DNA of 64,000 nt from Nocardia aurea (GTDB lineage: Bacteria; Actinomycetota; Actinomycetes; Mycobacteriales; Mycobacteriaceae): positions 372,001-436,000 of the forward strand of contig NZ_QCYJ01000021.1 in the NCBI RefSeq assembly GCF_003123685.1. Direction: 5' to 3'. Of the stretch, positions 56,009 to 63,425 are shown in pieces (position 1 is the first letter of the stretch; each line of letters opens with the position of its first letter). The position numbers were made by a program, and so were the translations under genes. The notes under the pieces are model-generated. The model did no database searches. It saw only the letters and a program-made list of their open reading frames with translations, and was not told the origin of the DNA.

Positions 56009-57514
56009 TCACCAGGGCGAGGTTCGGTAGTCCTTCAGGAAGCAGCCGAACAGGTCGTTGCCGTTCTCGCCCTGCACGATCGGGTCGTACACGCGAGCCG
56101 CGCCGTCGACCAGGTCCAGCGGTGCGTGGAAACCCGATTCGGCCAGGCGCATCTTGGTGTAGTGCGGGCGCTCGTCGGTGATCCACCCGGTGTCGACCGC
56201 GGTCATCAGGATCGAATCCTCTTCGAACATCTCGCGAGCGCTGGTGCGGGTCAACATGTTCAGCGCGGCCTTGGCCATATTGGTGTGCGGGTGACCCGGC
56301 CCCTTGTACGCGCGGGAGAACTGACCCTCCATCGCGGAGACGTTCACGACGTACTTGCGGCGCGCCCCCGCCGCGGCCATCGCCGGTCGCAGCCGGGAGA
56401 CCAGGATGAACGGCGCGACCGAATTGCACAGCTGCACCTCGAGCAGTTCGGTCGGATCCACCTCGGTGACCGTCTGCACCCAACTGTTGCTGTGCGCGAG
56501 GTCGGGCAGCAGACCGCCCGCGTCGATCGCGACGCCGCGCGCGATGCGTTCGGGGGTGGCGGACCCGGCGACCAGCGCCAGTTCCGCCACATCGGCCGCG
56601 GTGAGTGTCGGCGCGAGTGAGGCGGTGAGCGCGGTGGGGTGGGCCTGCATGGTCTTGCCGAAGGTGACCACGTCGGGCAGCGCGCCCGCGGGCAGCGGAC
56701 CCGATTCCGCGTCGACCAGCGCGCTGTAGGCGCCCGCCGACCGGCGCACGGTCTGGGCGGCGTTGTTGATCAGGATGTCGAGCGGACCCTGCGCGGCCAC
56801 ATCGTCGGCGAGGGCGACCACCTGGGCTGGATCGCGCAGGTCGATGCCGACGATGCGCAACCGGTGCAGCCAGTCGGCACTGTCGTCCATGGCGGCGAAA
56901 CGGCGGATGGCGTCGTTGGGGAAACGGGTGGTGATGGTGGTGTGCGCGCCGTCGCGCAGCAGCCGCAAGGCGATGTACATGCCGATCTTGGCGCGGCCGC
57001 CGGTGAGCAGTGCCCGTCGACCGGACAGATCGGTTCGCGCGTCGCGTTTGGCGTGGCTGTCGGCGGCGCAGTCAGGGCACAACTGGTGGTAGAACGCGTC
57101 GACCCTGGTGTAGCGCTGTTTGCAGATGTAGCAGGGGCGCGACCGGATCAGGGTGCCCGCGCTCGCGCCGGAGGTCGACGAGGTGAGCGGGATACCCGCG
57201 GTCTCGTCGTCGATCCGATTGGGGGAGCCGGTGGCCGTCGCGGCGACCACGGCCCGGTCGGCCTCGGAGATCGCGGCCCTGGCCTCGTTGCGCCTGCGCT
57301 GCTTGAGCTTCTTGAACATGTGCCCGACGGCGCGCTGCACCGCGACCGAATCCGGATGTTCCTTGTCCAGTTGTCCCGCCTGTTCGAGAACACGCAGGCA
57401 GGCGGCAAGATCATCCGGATCGATGGCCGGGTCGGTCGGAAGCGGCGACATGGTGTTCTCGGCCATCGGAATGCGGGGCGATCCTTCGTGAACGGGGGCG
57501 GTTTGCGCGTCCAT
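56009..57514 (-). CDS. SDR-family protein with N-terminal zinc ribbon and altered active site
   Basis: 501 residues, far longer than ordinary SDRs (about 250). Residues 1-125 are helical/acidic (DLAACLRVLEQAGQLDKEHP) and include basic GHMFKKLKQRRR. A CxxC...CxxC zinc ribbon sits at Cys128, 131, 146 and 149 (CYICKQRYTRVDA). The Rossmann part begins TGGRAKIG (171-178), with DILINNAAQTVRRSAG. The usual catalytic YxxxK is replaced: in PHTNMAKAALNML the position four before Lys is Thr, though Ser in VNVSAMEGQ is present. It may be non-catalytic or use another base. ATG 57514 (MDAQTAP) is used, since the longer frame is Arg-rich junk. Next to an equally modified hydrolase gene. Confidence 0.75.
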   Translation of the reverse strand: MDAQTAPVHEGSPRIPMAENTMSPLPTDPAIDPDDLAACLRVLEQAGQLDKEHPDSVAVQRAVGHMFKKLKQRRRNEARAAISEADRAVVAATATGSPNRIDDETAGIPLTSSTSGASAGTLIRSRPCYICKQRYTRVDAFYHQLCPDCAADSHAKRDARTDLSGRRALLTGGRAKIGMYIALRLLRDGAHTTITTRFPNDAIRRFAAMDDSADWLHRLRIVGIDLRDPAQVVALADDVAAQGPLDILINNAAQTVRRSAGAYSALVDAESGPLPAGALPDVVTFGKTMQAHPTALTASLAPTLTAADVAELALVAGSATPERIARGVAIDAGGLLPDLAHSNSWVQTVTEVDPTELLEVQLCNSVAPFILVSRLRPAMAAAGARRKYVVNVSAMEGQFSRAYKGPGHPHTNMAKAALNMLTRTSAREMFEEDSILMTAVDTGWITDERPHYTKMRLAESGFHAPLDLVDGAARVYDPIVQGENGNDLFGCFLKDYRTSPW

Positions 57515-57570
57515 TGTCGCATTCGCCCTGCGTGCCCGGCCGAACGCCTCCGCCCACCGCTTCCGTCCGG

Positions 57571-58524
57571 CTACCGGTCGGCGGCGTCGGCGCCGGGGTA
57601 GGGCACGTCCGCGTCGAGCAGATCCTCCACGAAGTTGGCGATCGCCTCGGCGACGAGCAGTGGTTCGGTCACCGGGAGCCAGTGATCGGCCGGGATGGAG
57701 TTGCGCCACAACCGGTCCACCCAGCGCGCGCTGCCGTAGTAGAGGAACGGCGGCACGAAGACGTCGGTGGTGTCGACCACCAGTTGTACGGGCACGGCGG
57801 TACGGCGTTGCCGGGGGCGCAGCAGGTGATGCGCCAGGTTGACACAGGCGATCCGCGCGCCCGTCGCCAGATCCGCCCGCCAGGTCGGCGCGGTCGTCGC
57901 GTGGGCTCGGGCGATGCCGCCGAGTTGTTCGATGACCCAGGTGCGCACCCGAGGCGGGAACGCGATGCGCTGCGCCGCGATCTGCGCCGAATTCGCGCTG
58001 TGGCGCCAGAACTTCCTGTCGGTCAGCAATTGCGCCGCGTAGCCGGGATCGCGGATCAATTCGCGCAGGGTGATGCCGACGTGGTCGAGATTCGGTCCGG
58101 CGATGGCGGTGAACGACGCGATCCGGGTATTGGCCCGCGCGTCGCAGACCGCCTCCCAGATCTGTACGGCTCCCCAGCCGTGCCCGCAGACGTGCACCGG
58201 ACGATGCGGGCTGACCGCGTCGACGAGGGCGAAGAAATCCTCGGCGAGCAGATCGAGCCGATAGCCGTGCGGTTCGTCGGGGCGCGAGGAACGTCCGTGT
58301 CCGCGCACGTCGTAGGTGATGACTCGGAAGCCATCGGCGAGCAGCACCGCCACATCGGTCCAGACCCGATGGGTGTCGGAGAGTCCGTGCACCAGCACCA
58401 GGGGTTCGTCACCGCGCCTGCCCCATTCGTAGACGGCCAGGTCCACGCCGTGCCCGCGCACGGTCGTCGTGCGAACGGGACGATGGGTGCCCGCCGGATC
58501 GGGGGTGTCGAACGGTCGATTCAT
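57571..58524 (-). CDS. Alpha/beta hydrolase with Gly at the nucleophile position
   Basis: 317 residues. Clear fold: PLVLVHGLSDTHRVWTDVAVLL, TYDVRGHGRSS, and the catalytic His region ADHWLPVTEPLL. The nucleophile elbow reads CGHGWGAVQIWEAV (residues 113-126), so position 116, Asp in EphD-like epoxide hydrolases (GHDWG) and Ser in esterases, is Gly. The codon is GGC, one transition from GAC. The protein is therefore probably not an ordinary hydrolase, or the change is a mutation. ATG 58524. Divergent from a TetR gene with operators on both sides of the promoter. Confidence 0.85.
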   Translation of the reverse strand: MNRPFDTPDPAGTHRPVRTTTVRGHGVDLAVYEWGRRGDEPLVLVHGLSDTHRVWTDVAVLLADGFRVITYDVRGHGRSSRPDEPHGYRLDLLAEDFFALVDAVSPHRPVHVCGHGWGAVQIWEAVCDARANTRIASFTAIAGPNLDHVGITLRELIRDPGYAAQLLTDRKFWRHSANSAQIAAQRIAFPPRVRTWVIEQLGGIARAHATTAPTWRADLATGARIACVNLAHHLLRPRQRRTAVPVQLVVDTTDVFVPPFLYYGSARWVDRLWRNSIPADHWLPVTEPLLVAEAIANFVEDLLDADVPYPGADAADR

Positions 58525-58577
58525 AGGGGTGTCGCCTCGGTCGCTGAGCTGTCGTCGGCGGATGCGATTCATCCGCG

Positions 58578-58592
58578 CGTACCGCCGGTACG
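58578..58592. promoter_or_regulatory. TetR operator, copy 1 (hydrolase side)
   Basis: Palindrome CGTACCGCCGGTACG, 54 bases before the hydrolase ATG. Identical arms to copy 2, exactly 100 bases away. Confidence 0.85.
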
Positions 58593-58677
58593 TTCACCGA
58601 TAGTGACAGTACGAACGATGTGCCGCAATGTTTCGACGCGTAACGACAGGCTTTCGGTCTGCTCGCACCCGGTTACG

Positions 58678-58692
58678 CGTACCGGCGGTACG
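58678..58692. promoter_or_regulatory. TetR operator, copy 2, overlapping a leaderless promoter
   Basis: CGTACCGGCGGTACG. A TAGGCT -10 (58694-58699) follows, and transcription would begin at the GTG of the TetR gene (58706), so the mRNA is probably leaderless and strongly autorepressed. Confidence 0.85.
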
Positions 58693-58705
58693 TTAGGCTC
58701 GCGCT

Positions 58706-59404
58706 GTGGCCCGCATCAACGCCCGACCCGTGTCGCGCACGGTTTCCCGCGAGGAGATCGTCGATGCCGCGATCCGGGTGATCGACAGGGAGGGGCCACG
58801 TCCGAGCATGGACGACATCGCCCGCGAGGCGGGTATCACCAAACCGCGTCTCTACCGCAGGTTCGCCGACAAGGCCGACCTCTACACCGAGATCGGCGAC
58901 CGGATGGCCAAGGCGGCGTCCGCGGGCGCGGGCCGGGATCTGACACTTATCGTCGCCCCGCCGCGCGTCGCGCTCGGGCGGGTGCTGACCGGATACGCCG
59001 ACAGCATCCTGGCCCACCCCGACGTGTTCCGTTTCCTCGGGCAGGCGCAGGTGACCCAGCAGGCGGACGGTTCGGTCCTGCAATTCGACCTCGGCCGAGC
59101 CGCCGCCGCCCGGCTCACCACGCAGGCCCGCGAATTCGCGCGATCGCTGCCGATCGACCCGGCGGGTATCGATTACCTGTCACGCGCCGTGGTCGGGGTC
59201 GTGGTGGCGGTGACCGATCTGTGGCTCGGTGACGCCGGGCGGCCCGCGCCCGAACGCACGGCCGAATTCGTCGATCAAGCCACCGAATTCGTGTGGGGCA
59301 TGATCGACGGTTTCCTGCGGCGCCAGGGCATCTGCGCGGATCCCGATACCCCGATACTGACCACTCTCGCCGCCATCGGCGGATTCGCCCGCCCCGCGGG
59401 CTGA
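58706..59404 (+). CDS. TetR-family regulator (autoregulated)
   Basis: 232 residues, GTG start. HTH: VDAAIRVIDREGPRPSMDDIAREAGITKPRLYRRFADKADLYTEIG. Helical ligand domain with PPRVALGRVLTGYADSILAHP. It resembles regulators of lipid metabolism genes in mycolata. Two identical-arm operators flank the divergent promoter, which implies control of itself and the alpha/beta hydrolase (and perhaps the zinc-ribbon SDR downstream). Confidence 0.9.
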   Translation: MARINARPVSRTVSREEIVDAAIRVIDREGPRPSMDDIAREAGITKPRLYRRFADKADLYTEIGDRMAKAASAGAGRDLTLIVAPPRVALGRVLTGYADSILAHPDVFRFLGQAQVTQQADGSVLQFDLGRAAAARLTTQAREFARSLPIDPAGIDYLSRAVVGVVVAVTDLWLGDAGRPAPERTAEFVDQATEFVWGMIDGFLRRQGICADPDTPILTTLAAIGGFARPAG

Positions 59405-59454
59405 GCGTCCCCACCTCACCGGATCCGGATCGCGCCGACTTCTGTCCCGATTTG

Positions 59455-59483
59455 TTGACATCATGCCAATAGTGGTGGAATCT
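59455..59483 (+). promoter_or_regulatory. Candidate promoter of the acyl-CoA dehydrogenase operon
   Basis: TTGACA at 59455-59460, 17-base spacer, then GAATCT (59478-59483). The -35 is perfect for a primary sigma factor, the -10 is poor. Confidence 0.4.
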
Positions 59484-59581
59484 GAGGGCGAGGGTCCGGC
59501 GCGGAGGCCGGATCCGCGGCGTCGGCCCCGGTGTGACCGTGGGGACACCGCGTTCCGGCAGCGAGGCAAAGGATCGGCGAG

Positions 59582-60727
59582 ATGGCACGTGCGGCATGGA
59601 GTGACGACGAGGTCGAGGCGGTTCGCGACCTCGCGCGGACATTCTTCGAGAAGGAAGTCGTCCCGCACGAGGAGAAATTCGTCGCGCAGGGACATCCGGA
59701 TCGTCACCTGTACAACCGGGCGGGCGAACTCGGCCTGCTCTGCCCGTCGGTTCCGGCCGAATACGGTGGCGGCGGCGGAACCTTCGCGCACGAGGCCGCG
59801 ATCATCGAGGAGCAGGCCTTCGCGGGCGACGGGTCGCTCGGGCTCCCGGTCCACAGCACCATCATCGCGCCCTACCTGCACCATTTCGGTTCCGAGGAAC
59901 TCAAGCGGCGGGTGCTGCCCAAGGCGGCCAGTGGTGAGATGGTGCTCTCCATCGGCATGACCGAACCCGGCACCGGTTCGGACCTGCAGAACATCAAGAC
60001 CAGGGCGGTGCGCGAAGGCGACGAGTACGTCATCACCGGCTCGAAGATCTTCATCACCAACGGCTGGCTCTGCGACGGCATCATCATCGCCGCCAAGACC
60101 GACCCCACCAAGGGCGCCGCGGGCGTTTCGCTCATCTTCGCCGAGGTCTCCGACGACACCCCCGGTTTCAAGCGCGGCCGCATCCTGAACAAGATCGGCG
60201 GCAAGGCCCAGGACACCGCCGAACTGTTCTTCGACGGACTCCGGGTGCCCGCCACCAACCTGCTCGGCGAGGCCGAGGGCCAGGGTTTCTATCAGATGAT
60301 GCAGTTGCTGGCCCAGGAGCGGCTGGTCACCGGCATCATCGCGGTCGCGATGATGGAGAAGGCGGTCGCGTTGACCGTCGATTACACCAAGGGCCGCGAG
60401 GCATTCGGCAAACCGCTGTTCGCCATGCAGAACACCAAATTCGAACTGGCCGAATGCGCGACGCTTGCGCGGGTCAGCCGCACCTTCCTCGACGATTGCA
60501 TCACCAAACACCTGCGCGGCGAACTCGATATCCCGACCGCGGCGATGTCGAAGTACTGGCTCACCGACCAACTCGGTATCGTTGTCGACCGCTGCCTGCA
60601 ACTGTTCGGCGGCTACGGCTACATGACGGAGTATCCGATTTCGCAGCTCTACACCGGTGCCCGCGTTCTGCGCATCCTGGCGGGCAGCAACGAGGTGATG
60701 AAGGATCTCATTGCCAGATCGCTCTGA
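59582..60727 (+). CDS. Acyl-CoA dehydrogenase
   Basis: 381 residues, standard length. Segments: FFEKEVVPHEEKFVAQGHPD, LGLLCPSVPAEYGG, IGMTEPGTGSDLQNIKTRAV (FAD/substrate site), YVITGSKIFITNGWLCD, QERLVTGIIAVAMMEKAV, YTKGREAFGKPLFAMQNTKFELAE and the C-terminal GGYGYMTEYPISQLYTGARV, AGSNEVMKDLIARSL. FAD-dependent alpha,beta-desaturation of acyl-CoA in fatty acid or branched-chain breakdown. The following TetR gene overlaps it by 17 bases, so it likely co-regulates the same pathway. Confidence 0.95.
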   Translation: MARAAWSDDEVEAVRDLARTFFEKEVVPHEEKFVAQGHPDRHLYNRAGELGLLCPSVPAEYGGGGGTFAHEAAIIEEQAFAGDGSLGLPVHSTIIAPYLHHFGSEELKRRVLPKAASGEMVLSIGMTEPGTGSDLQNIKTRAVREGDEYVITGSKIFITNGWLCDGIIIAAKTDPTKGAAGVSLIFAEVSDDTPGFKRGRILNKIGGKAQDTAELFFDGLRVPATNLLGEAEGQGFYQMMQLLAQERLVTGIIAVAMMEKAVALTVDYTKGREAFGKPLFAMQNTKFELAECATLARVSRTFLDDCITKHLRGELDIPTAAMSKYWLTDQLGIVVDRCLQLFGGYGYMTEYPISQLYTGARVLRILAGSNEVMKDLIARSL

Positions 60728-61376
60728 TATCCGCGACCCGGCGGCGGCGCCGGACGCCGCCGTCGAGCCCGCGCCGCGCAGGCGCAGGCTCGAACCCGAC
60801 GAACGCCGCGCGCAGATCCTCGCCTGCGCCATCGACATGTTCGGCGAGCGGCCCTACGCGGCGGTGTCCACGGCCGGGCTCGCCCAGCGCGCGGGAGTGG
60901 CGCGCGGGCTGATCAACCACTATTTCGGCAACAAACGCGATCTCTACCTCGCCGTGGTCCACCGGATGGTGACCCTGCCGAGAATCGACGACATGGTCGT
61001 GCCGACCGGTACCGCGCGCGAACGCGTCGAGGCGAGCGTGAACTGGCTGCTCGACACCATCGCCGAACACGGCAACACGTGGGTCAAGGTGACCAGCCAC
61101 GAGGGCGTCGGCAACGATCCCGAGGTGCAGCAGATCCTCGACGAAGCCGACGACGCGGCCGCCGAACGGATGCTGCTCATGGTCGGTATGGCCGATTCGG
61201 CACACGGTGCGCAATTGCGCGCACTGGTTCGCGCGTTCGGTGGACTCGTGAAAGTCGCGGGCCGGGAATGGATCGTCCGCGGCACGCTGCGCCGCGACGA
61301 GGTGCACGCACTGTTGGTCGACATGCTGACGACTCTGGTCAGCGAGACGATGCCGCGGGTCGACAGCGGCCGCTGA
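60711..61376 (+). CDS. TetR-family regulator of the acyl-CoA dehydrogenase operon
   Basis: 221 residues with TTG start overlapping the acyl-CoA dehydrogenase end. HTH: RRAQILACAIDMFGERPYAAVSTAGLAQRAGVARGLINHYFGNKRDLYLAVVHR. The overlap indicates translational coupling. A fatty acyl-CoA responsive repressor is likely (FadR-like in function) but unproven. An alternative start lies downstream; the TTG is used because the extra N-terminal part is Arg/Pro-rich but in frame and uninterrupted. Confidence 0.85.
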   Translation: MPDRSDIRDPAAAPDAAVEPAPRRRRLEPDERRAQILACAIDMFGERPYAAVSTAGLAQRAGVARGLINHYFGNKRDLYLAVVHRMVTLPRIDDMVVPTGTARERVEASVNWLLDTIAEHGNTWVKVTSHEGVGNDPEVQQILDEADDAAAERMLLMVGMADSAHGAQLRALVRAFGGLVKVAGREWIVRGTLRRDEVHALLVDMLTTLVSETMPRVDSGR

Positions 61377-61682
61377 TCATCGGTGCGCGGCACACGCGAA
61401 TACGCATCGCGCGCCTTTTCGGGCCTTTCCTGCTTTCGGGGCGGTCGATTTCAGCAACCACCACCGCATTCGCCCGAAATAGAGTTTGCCGGTTCGTTAC
61501 GGCCGGTTCCGTTCGTGCCCCTCCGGGTCTGTTTCGGATATCCGTCCGGGGATCCGCTAGCAGCTGATCCGGGAATTCGGGCCAAATGTTGGGTTCTGCC
61601 CCTATTCTGTGACCTTATCGAGGCGGGGTTCGGGCAGCTCGAGGTTCCTGCGCGAATGGTTGGACGCGAAAGGGACGTGAGT
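61377..61682. other. Intergenic region, nothing definite
   Basis: 306 bases between the TetR gene and the DUF4190-like gene. Two AT-richer patches (61460-61490, 61580-61610) could hold the promoter. No hairpin terminator or convincing small gene was found. Confidence 0.4.
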
Positions 61683-62399
61683 ATGGCAAGGGTGCAGCAG
61701 TGGGAGGAACGCGAACGCGAGCGTGAGCGATGGGCCGAACCGGAGGAGGAGCGCTGGCCGCAGGTGCGGCCCGAGGACCGCGACGGCGGCGACTTCCGCC
61801 CGATCGTCAATCCGTACGCGATCGTCGCCCTCGTCGCGGCGTTGCTGGCACTGTTCCCCATCGCGATCATCTTCGGACTCATCGCCTTCAGCCATCCCAA
61901 AGGCAAGGGGATGGCGACATTGGCGGTGCTGCTCGGGCTGGCCGAAGTGACGGCAGTCGCCGCGTTCGTCGTACTCGGCGGTTCGCTCACCGACGGGATC
62001 ACCAAGGACGACATGCCCTTCGCCGCGCAGACCGACGCGTCGCCGGTGGCGACGACTACGACGGTGGTGTCGCTCGCGCCGTCCACGCCCAACGCGGTGC
62101 CGACCGCCGCGATCATCGCCACCACGCAGATCGCGGCCACCAAAGGCACCGGCTGTGCCGAAGCGCAGGTCGGAGCGATCGGCCAGGGTGCGGACGGCGG
62201 CACGCTGCTGTGCCTGGCGGTGACCGGATCCACCGGCAAATACCAGTGGGCCGGTCCGTACAACGTCGGCACCGGCCAGTTCGACGCGGGCACCACCTGC
62301 GATCCGACGGTGTCGAAGTCCGGCCGCACCGCCGACGGGCGCGCGTTGGTGTGCGAAGGCACCGGGCGCAGTGGCAAATGGACGGCCTGGACGGAGTAA
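61683..62399 (+). CDS. DUF4190-like membrane protein with extracytoplasmic domain
   Basis: 238 residues. ATG 61683 with AAAGGGA upstream. The cytoplasmic N-terminus contains a charged EERERERERWAEPEEERW stretch; then two membrane helices (about 44-62, VNPYAIVALVAALLALFPIAIIFGLIAF, and 78-98) in DUF4190 style. A Thr/Pro-rich linker (about 120-150) leads to a C-terminal Gly-rich domain with Cys (KGTGCAEAQVGAIGQGADG, CLAVTGSTGKYQW). The C-terminal part is likely outside the membrane. No specific function known. Confidence 0.75.
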   Translation: MARVQQWEERERERERWAEPEEERWPQVRPEDRDGGDFRPIVNPYAIVALVAALLALFPIAIIFGLIAFSHPKGKGMATLAVLLGLAEVTAVAAFVVLGGSLTDGITKDDMPFAAQTDASPVATTTTVVSLAPSTPNAVPTAAIIATTQIAATKGTGCAEAQVGAIGQGADGGTLLCLAVTGSTGKYQWAGPYNVGTGQFDAGTTCDPTVSKSGRTADGRALVCEGTGRSGKWTAWTE

Positions 62400-62423
62400 T
62401 CACTCCGCCCGTACGGCCTCTGG

Positions 62424-63425
62424 CTACTCCGCCTTCTTGGCCCGACTCGGCTGCACCCGCGGCGGTTCGTTGGGCATCTTCGGATACTGCGGCGGCCACG
62501 GCGCGTCCATCAGTCCCGAGCCCATATCGCGTTCGGACATCTCCAACAGCGGTTCGATCGATTGCGGTGCGCGCCGCGCCCACGGGTCACCGAATTCGGC
62601 CAACCGGGCGGGGACGGTGGCGATGGTCAGCTCGTCGGGGACCACGGTGTCGAGTTCGGACCACGAGATCGGCGTGGACACCTGAGCGCCCACTTTGGGC
62701 CGCACACACCACGCGCCGAAAACCGTCTTGTGCGGCGCGTTCTGATTGAAGTCGACGAATACGCGCGTCCCGCGTTCTTCCTTCCACCATTGCGCCGTGA
62801 TCTCTTCGGGATGTCGTCGTTCCAATTCGCGCGCGAGCGCCACCGCCGCGGCCCGCACCTGATAGCCGTCCCATTTCTGCTCCAACGCGACGTAGATGTG
62901 CAATCCACGCGAGCCCGACGTCTTGACGCAGGATTCGATACCGAGTTCGCCGAACAGTTCCCGGGTGCGGATCGCGGCGCGGCGGAGATCGTCGAAGGTG
63001 ATGCCGGGGGACGGATCGAGGTCGATCCGCAACTCGTCGGCGATCGTCAGATCGTCCACGTGATTGGGCCAGACGTGGAAACCCAGACAGCCCTGGTTGA
63101 CTGCCCACAGGATATGGGCGAGATCGTGGGCGACCAGCGCGTCGCTCGTGGTGCCGTTGGGGGTGGAGACCTCCACCGTGTGCAGCCAGTCCGGCGCCGA
63201 TTTCGGCACCCGCTTCTGGAACCACGACTTACCCGACGCGCCGTCCGGATAGCGTTCGAGCAACAGCGGGCGGTTGCGCACGACGCCGAGGAACGGTTCG
63301 GCGACCGCCCGGTAGTAGCGGACCAGATCCATCTTCGTCTCACCGCGTTTGGTGAAGTAGACCTTCTCCGGATTGCTGATCGTGACGGTTCTGCCGTCGA
63401 CCTCGATATCGACCGACTCGCTCAT
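62424..63425 (-). CDS. LigD-type NHEJ polymerase (PolDom)
   Basis: 333 residues. Primase-like AEP fold of LigD: VTISNPEKVYFTKRGETKMDLV, RPLLLERYPDGASGKSWFQKRVP, IDLDPSPGITFDD (catalytic Asp pair DLDP), VKTSGSRGLHIYVAL and RVFVDFNQNAPHKTVFG. Stand-alone polymerase domain resembling mycobacterial Rv3730c/PolD1. It adds ribonucleotides at double-strand breaks or fills gaps, acting with Ku and a ligase. Its ATG overlaps the LigC stop (ATGA-type), so both are translated together. Confidence 0.93.
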   Translation of the reverse strand: MSESVDIEVDGRTVTISNPEKVYFTKRGETKMDLVRYYRAVAEPFLGVVRNRPLLLERYPDGASGKSWFQKRVPKSAPDWLHTVEVSTPNGTTSDALVAHDLAHILWAVNQGCLGFHVWPNHVDDLTIADELRIDLDPSPGITFDDLRRAAIRTRELFGELGIESCVKTSGSRGLHIYVALEQKWDGYQVRAAAVALARELERRHPEEITAQWWKEERGTRVFVDFNQNAPHKTVFGAWCVRPKVGAQVSTPISWSELDTVVPDELTIATVPARLAEFGDPWARRAPQSIEPLLEMSERDMGSGLMDAPWPPQYPKMPNEPPRVQPSRAKKAE

